The notes under the pieces were generated by a model. It ran no database searches, was not told where the DNA came from, and saw only the letters and a program-made list of their open reading frames with translations. A DNA stretch of 64,000 nt from Mixophyes australis (Eukaryota; Chordata; Amphibia; Anura; Limnodynastidae): positions 318,803,706 to 318,867,705 of the forward strand of contig JAVHZZ010000004.1 of NCBI GenBank assembly GCA_036250195.1, read 5' to 3'. Shown here piece after piece: positions 55,968-64,000 of the stretch. The first letter of the stretch is position 1, and each line of letters opens with the position of its first letter. Made by a program: the position numbers and the translations under genes.

Positions 55968-57053
55968 TGATGCTGGAATGCTTATTAATATTTGGGAAAA
56001 ATGGCATGTTGGCAATATTATGTTTTCCTTCAGTAATGTTTTATCTTTATTAAAGCTTTTTTTTTACATTTTTATTATTGACAATAATGTTACAGAGACT
56101 TCTGTAATGATGTTTTCCTCCGGGGATGAATTAATATTCTGTTAGGATGATGTGCACACTGATGAGGGTGAGGATAAGGTTGAAGATAATGACAACAATA
56201 TCTTGCCACTGTAGAGTTCATTGACAGCACTGTTACCTTAGCTGACTTAAGCCCATTGTTAGCTTGTTTTGTGGGGTGCCCAAACAAACCAAGCACTTCA
56301 GCCACAATAGTGGCCCTCCTTGTTGCTGAAGTGCTTGGTTTGCTAAACTTTACATGTCCTTTTCAATATCTTACATAAGGGTGGATGGGAGGTCCAATTA
56401 CATCTTGCACATCATCATCATCATCTATTTATATAACACCACTAATTCCGTAGTGCTCTACAAAGAATTCATTCAAAACAGTCCTTGCCCCATTGGAGCT
56501 TACAATCTAAATCCCCTTACAAAAACACACACAGACCGAGAGAGACTAAGGGCAATTTAATTGCAGCCAATTAATCTACCAGTATGTTTTTGGAGTGAGG
56601 GAGGAAACCGGAGCACCCGGAGGAAGCCGACGCAAATATGGGGAGAAGTTACAAACTCCACACAGATAAGGCTATGCTCGGGAATCAAACTCTTGACTCC
56701 AGTGCTGTAAGGCAAAAGTGCTAAGCACATTGCACCCATTTTCTTTTCTGCCACTGCTGTGTGGCAATGTTTCCTATATGTGCTATGAACTACCGTGTGT
56801 TTCTGTCATTGCTCTGTCCCTTATCATCCAGCCAGCTCGATGCAGTCTTTGTCCGAAAGTGGATGAAATTAACATTGTGACCTGTGAGGTGGTCAAAATT
56901 GACTGGAAATGGCTGCAAATTAGTGTTATTAAGGTTAATAATAATGTAGGATAAAAAAAGTGCAAAATTATGTGACTTTTGCATATTTTAGCAATTTGTT
57001 CTAAAAAAAATACGGATCCAAAACCAAAACACAGTGGTTAGTGAACATCTCTA
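55968..57053 (+). mobile_element. hAT element right end, long-TIR family (contains a SINE)
   Basis: 55968-56215 matches 29095-29180 and then 840-920 of other copies (GGCATGTTGGCAATATTATG; CTTCTGTAATGATG). 56213-57053 matches 1640-2209. The right terminus GTTAGTGAACATCTCTA ends at about 57053 with CTTAGTTA beyond. The last 300 bp are the inverse of the left terminus at 27266-27560. The element is split by a SINE at 56411-56729. Its 5' side is cut by the retroviral remnant at about 55960. Confidence 0.8.
56411..56729 (-). mobile_element. Full-length tRNA-derived SINE with 6-bp duplication
   Basis: On the minus strand the head has a tRNA-like B box (GAGTTTGATTCCCG, 56679-56692) with an upstream TTAGCACTTTTGCC segment corresponding to a decayed A box. 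The body reads GTGTGGAGTTTGTAACTTCT, CGGGTGCTCCGGTTTCCTCC and CCAAAAACATACTGG. The 3' end is GTTATATAAATAGATGATGA with (TGA)n. TTGCAC flanks both sides (56405-56410 and 56730-56735). The paralogous hAT copy at about 1846-1860 reads straight through TTGCACCACTTTTC, proving the insertion and its boundaries. Confidence 0.9.
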
Positions 57054-57161
57054 CTTAGTTAAGTAAATGCATGCCTCACCAGTGAAGCCCACCACACAGT
57101 TTGAAAATCTTGACTTAAATTATTCATTTCTGCCACCAAACCTTTACCAGAAAACATCAGG

Positions 57162-57347
57162 GGGTAAATGTATTAAGCTCCGGGTTCTTCAACACCCACG
57201 AGTTCCGCGTCTTCGGCATTTAAATTTAAAGTGGCGCTGCCTTGTAAAGGGAAGTTTCCCTTTACAAGGCAACGCCGCTTTAAATTTAAATGCCGTAGAG
57301 GCCGAACTCGCGGGTGTTGAAGAACCCGGAGCTTAATACATTTACCC
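57162..57347. mobile_element. Palindromic MITE with GGGTAAATGTATTAAGC ends (186 bp)
   Basis: Arms of about 85 bp are almost perfect reverse complements: GGTAAATGTATTAAGCTCCG and GGTTCTTCAACACCC at the left return as GGGTGTTGAAGAACC and CGGAGCTTAATACATTTACC at the right. A centre of TTTACAAGGC repeats joins them. No coding capacity. The flanking duplication is not clear. Confidence 0.85.
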
Positions 57348-58985
57348 ACAGGACATTAATGAGCTCATGTGTGGGGCTCTTATTCCCTTAATGCACAATG
57401 GGTACTTCCATCTGTAACCCAAAAACATGTGCATAAAATTTTCCACAAAAAACCATATTAGGCTTTATTACACTGTTGTAAAGTACACCACTTCAGAGTT
57501 TCTTGTATTCTTACAATGTAGAGAGCCCCAAGAGGCTAAGACTAGGCATATTGTTAGAGCTTGAACAAAATTCCGATTAGGATTTAGTGTGGATTAAAAC
57601 CAATGTTAAAAATTGGGATAGGGTTAGTATTTAGATACACTAAAGTCAGGACTATGGAAGAGTTAAAGCTGAGGATAGCATTTTAATTTTATCCAGTAGG
57701 ACCAGAATTAAGTTGGTCAACAGTACAGCCACTTCATGGTTATGGGGTTCAGCAATTAGCCTGCAAGTATAGGGTTCTCTTCTGTGAGCCTTCAAAAGGT
57801 AGGTGGTGTGGCTCTGCAGCAAGGCTGCAAATTTGAGGAGTGTGTTCAATGAACTTGCAAATGATCCTGGAAGTTGGAGAGGGTGGAGGGGTTCAGCAGT
57901 CAGCTTCAAAGAGGGAATCTGTATAAATAACCTGCAAACAAGGGGTGCGGATCTCTGCTCTAGCCTGTTGTGAGGACACTTGGGTTGGAACCAAAGTTCA
58001 CTAGATACCCAGTCCCCTAGAATCACAGGTCACACCGAAAAGGAGACAGGAAAGAGATAATAATCCCTTTTTTTAAACAAAGTGCACACATTTAGTAAAA
58101 TATAACAGTTATCCCCAAGGAAAAACTTGTTCCCCCACCAAAATGAACAAGTGTCAGACAATCACCAGTGCAAGAAAATTCCCAAACTAATTCCCCAGCA
58201 TGTTACCTCCCCAGCACAGAGAACTAGCAGGCAAAGTCCAGGTATAAACAGTCCACAGAAGATAGTCTTAGTGGCCCAGGGGTTCTGTTCTGTAGGTAGG
58301 TCTGTATTCCTTGAGATTCCTGACCTCTTGGCCAACTCTCCACCAGCTTGGTGGAACCTTGGGTATTAGTCTACCTGCCGTTGGAGGCTCACTAATCCCC
58401 AAAATCTACATGGGTCTCCCGAAGGAGTAGTGCTAGAATCAGTCCTAGAGGTATGATCTGCTCTTTCTGAAAAAGCTCTTGCTTTAGCTATACTTTCTGG
58501 CCCTGAGAGAATATGGTTACTCTCAATCATTCCAAGTCCTTGCTCTCTCAAGATTCTCCAACAACCCCACTCCCTCCCCAGACATCACTCTTTGTCCCTT
58601 CTCAAAAGACATCCGATACTGGCCCCCTCCCTGGGTCAACCCCTGCTCATTCTCCCCTTATTTCCACAGCAGTTTGAAACATGATATCACTACTCTGTGC
58701 TTTGCTAACTTTTAGATTGCTACATGTTGGCCTAACCATCCTCACGGTACCCACTGCCTGGATGTGTGTTCTCAGTTGGTGTACAGTGTAAAGAGTAACA
58801 TTGAGGCATTTGTTCTTTTCTACTTTGTTTCTTTTTTCTTTTTTGTTATTATAATTTAAAATCTAATAGGTTATTTTTTTACACAACGGAAGAATGAAAA
58901 AAGAAGATAAAATTGGCACATCTGTGAAAGTATGATACAAATATTAATGTTATTAGTTGGTTTATTATATTATTATGATTATTAT
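57348..58985. other. Unassigned sequence
   Basis: Moderate GC from 57650 to 58750 with open frames on both strands, but no domain motif, LTR ends or tandem array could be confirmed. It may contain a decayed LTR element. Confidence 0.35.
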
Positions 58986-59575
58986 TATTATTGTAGATTT
59001 GTAAGGTGCCACAGTGATCCACAGTGCCACACAATAGGGAAAATTGGACACACATGAAACAAGGACAAACATGGCAGACAAAATAAATGCAGACATGAAA
59101 ACAAAGGGTATGGAGAACCCTGCTCATTAGAGAGCTTACATTCGAAGTGGAAGAGGGCACAGCTGAAACAAGTGGAGCGAGTGTGGCTTAGAGTGGAGAT
59201 TGGGACAGCTGTGAGGGTGTATTAGTATTATTAGTATTATAGGAGATAAGGTAAACTTTAAAAAGGAGATGGGTTTTTAGGGAACGTCTAAAGATTTGAA
59301 GACTATGGGAAAGTCTAATTGGGCATGGTAGTGAGTTCCATAAATGGGGAGCAACACGGGAGAAGTCGTGTAGCTGCGAGTGAGAGGTGGTTTCGAGAGA
59401 CGGAGCCAAGGCGCCGGTCAGAGGTAGATCTAAGAGAGCGGGAGGGAGAGTATTTTGATATGAGACTTGAGATGTATGCAGTCGTGGTGTTGTTGAGGGC
59501 TTGTAAGTAAGGGTGAATAATTTTAATTGGATTCTGGAGAACACAGGGAGTCAGTGTAGGGATCTGCAAAGTGGT
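58986..59575 (-). pseudogene. L2-type LINE RT C-terminus and 3' end
   Basis: On the minus strand two overlapping frames give the end of a CR1/L2-clade ORF2: HPYLQALNNTTTAYISSL, SRSLRSTSDRRLGSVSRNHL (59400-59470), and in the shifted frame HDFSRVAPHLWNSLPCPIRL followed by SLQIFRRSLKTHLLF (59240-59350). This is the conserved RSLRSS...V...AP.LWNSLP...R...S...FK..LKT.LF pattern. At least one frameshift lies near 59390. The 3' UTR runs to an (AATAAT)n-like tail near 58986. The RT catalytic motifs are absent, so it is heavily 5'-truncated. Confidence 0.85.
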
Positions 59576-61438
59576 ACAGCAGATGTGGAGATGTCATAAT
59601 AGCAAATGACAAAGAAAATACAATGACACAAGAAAGGGAATATAAGCATAAGTATAATGTAAAGACCTCCATCACATAATTTTCCATTTAAAGCTTTACA
59701 GTATAGTTTTAACATATGTATTGTGCCTCTGAGCATGATCTATTTGTTTTGGTTAGGCTTGTTGAGTTAATTTACTGTAACATTTTATTACTAGATGCAT
59801 ATTATTTATTCCCTCTATCTATGTCCAACCAATGTTTTGTAATGTCGTTCTACAACAGAAAGTAATTAACTGATATGGGCCAGGGAACTACTGTATATTA
59901 TTTCCCACAACTTTCTTACTATAGACTTAATAGAAACAGACTAGTATAACTTAGCAAGATAATAATCAGGATCCACCGTTTACAGTTTACAACTGGTAAG
60001 AGATGTAAGTCTTTTATATTTCTTACCATTTTTGCCAGTGTTCACAGTAATCGAAACTCTGTCTAGACTCAGTGACTACTGGTGGTAATCCAAGCAATAT
60101 CAAGTAAAATCACTCTGAAAGGAGATATCTAAAGTTATCAGGCATATGAGGATTAAGTTGATTGATTGAACACTGTAGTTAAGTTTTTTTAAATAATCTA
60201 AGTATTTTCCAAAACAAAATTAATCTTTGTGAAATCTAATTTAAGCGACTTACTGTTTGCTGGTACATACCACATCTTATACCAACTAATTAGAAGATAT
60301 TAGTATCAGCAGTCAAAACAAAAATGTTCTGAAGAGATAGTAAAATGAATATGTATTTACAACAAGAATTCAATAAAAACCTTCCTATGGAAACTCTAGG
60401 AATAGCAAATATAAGCTCTGATTGAAGAAAGTGATAACTGTAAAACCACAGCGCAGCACAGGGTATACATTTACCACATTGATTTCTTTGGTGAATTTAA
60501 TAGTTTAATCTTGTGTTAATGACATAATCCCATATAGCAAATCATGATCAGTGATAGCATTTTTTTTATTTTTAAATAAAATAATCAGATCATATTCATT
60601 GTAGGTTTAATCATGGTTATACAGAGGCAGCAGATTTTATATTTTAGTGTTCAGTGTAGCGTAGAGAGTGGAGAATGTGTGCTATTTTATGACAGATCAG
60701 TCACAATTTAGCTGTGTTTAACTTGGGATATTTAGTTTACTCCAAAAAGGTTTCAGGTCCACAATGGCTCAGTTTACTTCCTGTTCACTGCAACAAATTC
60801 CACCTCATCATGCACATTATGTGATTCTTGTTCCATATGTTTATTTGGATAGCAGTACCAAAATTAGTATTAGTACTAAGATGTAACATTAACACATGTT
60901 TTACCTAGACATTGTTTTATACTTAATACTATACATTTAAAAAAAAGAGGGGAAATATTTTTTCATCTTTATTTTAAATTAAACTTTAATCATTTTTAAA
61001 TGATCACTAACAGAAAGATCAAAACTTGAACATTTTTACAACATGATTGGCACTTTTAATATAAACATGACACAAAAAAATATAAATTGATGATCAGAAT
61101 CAGATTTAATCAATTAAATGTTATATATTCACTTACATGCATAAGTTGATAAAATCTAAATACAAAATAACTTGCTTAAATTTCGTATGGTAGTGTCCAG
61201 ACATTCTTGTCAAAATTGTTCACTTCTTTGGGAACAATAAATTTGTCCCTGTGTTTCCACACTAAATTTTATGTTAACAATAATTTTCACAAACATTGTC
61301 ATGGTGATTTTTTTTTTATTTATTTGAACATGTGAATGGACAGAACAACTAAACGCCAAAATAATTGAACATTCAAACATAGAATTGTTAAGACTAAAAT
61401 TTAGATATTTTTAATACACTTTTTGCAGATTTGACTGA
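59576..61438. other. Unassigned AT-rich sequence
   Basis: Nothing recognisable on either strand in about 1.9 kb. Confidence 0.5.
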
Positions 61439-61759
61439 TTACCTGAAAACTTTAAACAAAGAATCATGAAGCTGCTTGGTGTCGTTTAGATACATTGTGC
61501 TGCACAAAAGGGTGACAGGGTGACTCTGTGAGACTACAGGGCATTCTGGCTGCATATCACACAACAGAAAACACACTGGTGTAGAATACAGATGGAGAAT
61601 GACCCTTCTAGATATCTGATGTGCCATGGAGCTTGGATAACTGTCATCAAGACAATGGTTGTTTGCTGCATTAGTGTAGAAACTTTCAGGAAAAACATAT
61701 TTACTTAGCATGACACACATAACTAAAATGCAGAACAGAGAACAGGAACTTCCCAGCAT
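61439..61759 (-). other. 106-codon open frame of unknown nature
   Basis: The minus-strand frame begins MLGSSCSLFCILVMCVMLSK, which resembles a signal peptide, and ends DSLFKVFR. Its first 30 codons lie in a sequence that is repeated, with several differences, at about 62425-62560, immediately upstream of a gag-like remnant. I therefore think it is non-coding or 5' leader sequence of a retroelement rather than a secreted-protein gene. No cysteine pattern or family is recognised. Confidence 0.25.
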
Positions 61760-61810
61760 ACATAGTCAATTACCTCACTTCCTGCCAGGCACTGGCAAGT
61801 CATACATTTA
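61660..61810 (-). repeat. Direct repeat copy A (partner at 62420-62565)
   Basis: About 140 bp containing CATAACTAAAATGCAGAACA and CTTCCCAGCATACATAGTCA is repeated about 750 bp downstream (CATAACTATAATGCAGAATA; CTTCCCAGCATGTATAGTCA) in the same orientation, roughly 80-85% identical by eye. Confidence 0.8.
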
Positions 61811-62149
61811 CATCCTTACCTTCAAGATATAGATAATAGTTTATACCTAAAGTGGCAGTGGGGTAGGATGGCGTGGCAAGCTAATGGGTGAAAGGGCCAT
61901 GGAAGAATCACTACTAAGCTTCAAAGTCCTGGAATTTCGGGTAAGGCTCGGATACCCGATCAGACGATAGGAAGTGTTACTGGTTGAGGATTGCCCAAAA
62001 GGCTACCTGAGCAGTCAGATAGGTCAAGCAATAGTCTTGAACCTGAAGGTATGGTCATGGGCCTATCAGATCTTGACTCCTGTGAGGCAATGATTGCACA
62101 TTTTCATCACACTTTTGGTTCGTGGTATTAAATATATGTCTGTCCATTA

Positions 62150-62420
62150 TTACATTCTTTACAGGTAAACATATCTTCTCAAGCTTTTTAGAAGCAATTC
62201 AGGTTCCTCATTATCCTCTCCCTCCTCATAGACAAATGTGTCCGTTTTTTCTACTGCTTCTGCACCAGCCCGATTTAGTAAAGTATATGCTTGTACCTTT
62301 CTTGACTTCTCAGATAGCCCAGCGATGCAGTATACTTTCCATTCCTTTCTGAACTGGAGCCAGTTGTCAGTGAGGTTTTCATCAAAGATGCAACTGAGAC
62401 CTTGTAGAAAGACTGTAGTG
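62150..62420 (-). pseudogene. Gypsy-type Gag remnant (K02A2.6-like)
   Basis: The minus-strand frame reads DENLTDNWLQFRKEWKVYCI, then AGLSEKSRKVQAYTLLNRAG and EAVEKTDTFVYEEGE, ending LLKSLRRYVYL. This follows the Gag N-terminal pattern of Ty3/gypsy elements annotated K02A2.6-like (NW..F.QR...Y..A.GL.EKP..VQ...LLH..G..A.E.Y.TF.FEEGE). No zinc knuckle, protease or RT follows, and the frame stops soon after. The sequence immediately 5' of it (62420-62565) is the direct-repeat copy B. It may be a dead element or a lone gag fragment. Confidence 0.6.
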
Positions 62421-62565
62421 ACAACTTTCAGGAGTGAAACAATATATGTTTACTCAGGATGACAAACATAACTATAATGCAGAATAGATAACAGGATCTT
62501 CCCAGCATGTATAGTCACTGACCTCACTTTCTACCAATCACTGTCAGGTCATACATTTACAATTA
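62420..62565 (-). repeat. Direct repeat copy B, adjoining the gag remnant
   Basis: This is the partner of 61660-61810. Because it sits just 5' of gag-like sequence it may represent the leader or the 3' part of an LTR. Copy A would then be a second LTR or leader of the same family. Confidence 0.6.
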
Positions 62566-64000
62566 GTCTGCCCACTTACACATTCTTCTATGTGATTGCA
62601 GTGCTGCTTGAGGTAGGTGGCACAATCACCACATTGGGTAATAGCCGTCGGTTCATTACTTATGTCTAAAAGAACCCCACTTTATTTATATTTGTCATTA
62701 TTTAGACAAGCAGAGCTGTATTCTTGCTATAAATTGAAAAAAAGTATATTCATGCACTGATTTCTCCTACATGAGAATGGTAATGGGTTCAGGGTTGCAA
62801 TTGGGATTTTTAGTCCTGGTGAAAATCAGATGTGGATGAAAGGGAAATTTGAGATTTCACACCTGACAAGGACCATCTTATATTGTTAATAATATTAATA
62901 GTCTAAAAATAGCATTGCAATATATTGTCAGTGCTTTTTAATGTCTATGCTTAAAAAGGTGCCTTGTAGTTTTATACAATGGATTTCTTTATGATCCTAT
63001 TGTATTAGAGAGTTTCTTTAGCTTTAGCATATACCTTTCATCATTTTTAATGCTGGTCAGGTGCAATGTCTGCAGAGGCACTCTGGGCCTCAAACAGTAA
63101 TATTTTTATCTTTATCATGGTGGTCCACGATTATATGGCAGACGAGCCCATCCTTTAGTCTCTAGAAATAAAGGAAAAGACATTGGATTTCAAAGAAAAA
63201 CACCCCCATAACACAACTATATGAATTGACTTGCTCAATCTGCCAAAAAGTTCATATGAACTTTCTTGTAAAACATTTTTCAGGATATCGGGAGATTTTG
63301 CCATATAATACTAAGCAAGTAACATTTACACATGGTAGGATTTCGCTTCTCATTGCCCCATTTTAACAACCAAATATATACTTGTTAAAATACCACAGGG
63401 CTTGTAAAATTACAACCAGATTGATTTCTACATTATTGTAGCATTTCATCATCAATTGGAGCTGAAATATGAAAGAAATTTACACTTAACTTGTGTAACC
63501 TGACTCCGTTATATACTACAGATATTAGCAGCTGAATAGGCTATAGACATTTATAAGTAGACAAAACGTTTTCCTGTGAATTAAGGTTCACATTCAGGTC
63601 ATCAAAATTGAACCTATAATGATATATTTGTAGGCTTTATTGATACAAGGAATTTCAGGAAGTCTGTTATAAGGGATAGTAAATTGGAAAATGTTGTATA
63701 GTGCTTAAATGAAAAAGCTGAGTCTGAAATTATTCAATGGTCATTTTTGTAAATGCAATAACCTGTGTTGCATGCTTCATGTTCAAGATATTATATGTCA
63801 TAGCACTGGGGCTGTCAATCATGATATTGCCTTGGTATTGAAAGGCAGGAATTATTTTAAACTCCCAGATGATATCTCATGACAGACGGTGAACATGATT
63901 ACAAAGTCAATCAGCAGTTACAGTGAGAAAGACCTGCAGTTAGGGGGGAAAACTATTTTTTTTTATAAATGTGATTGTTATAGTACATGTAGAACTATTG
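62566..64000. other. Unassigned AT-rich sequence
   Basis: No gene, element end or tandem array is recognised to the end of the window. Confidence 0.5.

Noticed and set aside
56640..56725. Functional tRNA gene on the minus strand
   Set aside because: The B box is present, but the A box is decayed, the cloverleaf is not supported, and the sequence continues into a SINE body and tail.

Overview
This is a vertebrate, probably amphibian (frog-like), AT-rich intergenic window with no intact host gene that I can recognise. The organism call is inference. It rests on a retrocopy of the vertebrate gene NSMCE2, an 18S rRNA fragment of vertebrate type, tRNA-derived SINEs ending in a TATATAAATAAA(TGA)n tail, Tx1/L1-like LINE remnants, and MITE families (TIRs starting GGGGGTATTCAATT, GGGCTAGATTTACTAA, CAGGGCCGGATTAAGG) that I associate with frog genomes. 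Every coding segment recognised belongs to a mobile element or is a dead retrocopy. Layout: 1-2209 is the 3' half of a hAT element carrying a chimeric NSMCE2/18S rRNA insert. 3770-5005 is a dead L1/Tx1-type LINE. 6187-12657 holds a chain of MITEs and foldback repeats, including a PIF/Harbinger element with TTA duplications. 13584-16204 is a Tc1-like element interrupted by a 1.9-kb hAT element that is flanked by an exact 8-bp duplication. 21691-25185 is a 3.5-kb hAT-type composite, also with an exact 8-bp duplication, and it contains further nested repeats. 27266-30173 is a second copy of the long-TIR hAT family, followed by a 372-bp hAT MITE with an exact 8-bp duplication. 34284-34895 and 43135-43552 are two related Helitron-like elements. 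38280-39245 is a Tc1-like transposase remnant that keeps its catalytic triad. 46093-46695 is a solo LTR with a 5-bp duplication. 47963-48683 holds a perfect 61-bp inverted repeat. 50690-52265 has a gypsy-type LTR and a second L1-type remnant. 52545-57053 holds an endogenous retrovirus remnant (broken env plus its 3' LTR) between two hAT fragments of opposite orientation; the right fragment is split by a full-length tRNA-SINE. 58986-59575 is an L2-type LINE remnant, and 61650-62560 is a duplicated sequence with a gypsy-type gag remnant. How it works together: there is no operon or pathway. The interest is the stratigraphy: which element landed in which, read from target-site duplications and from paralogous copies inside the window that show the uninterrupted sequence. 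Long stretches (about 35.3-38.3, 39.2-43.1, 43.6-45.8, 59.6-61.6 and 62.6-64.0 kb) show nothing recognisable by eye. All family assignments are by inspection only; no database search was possible.
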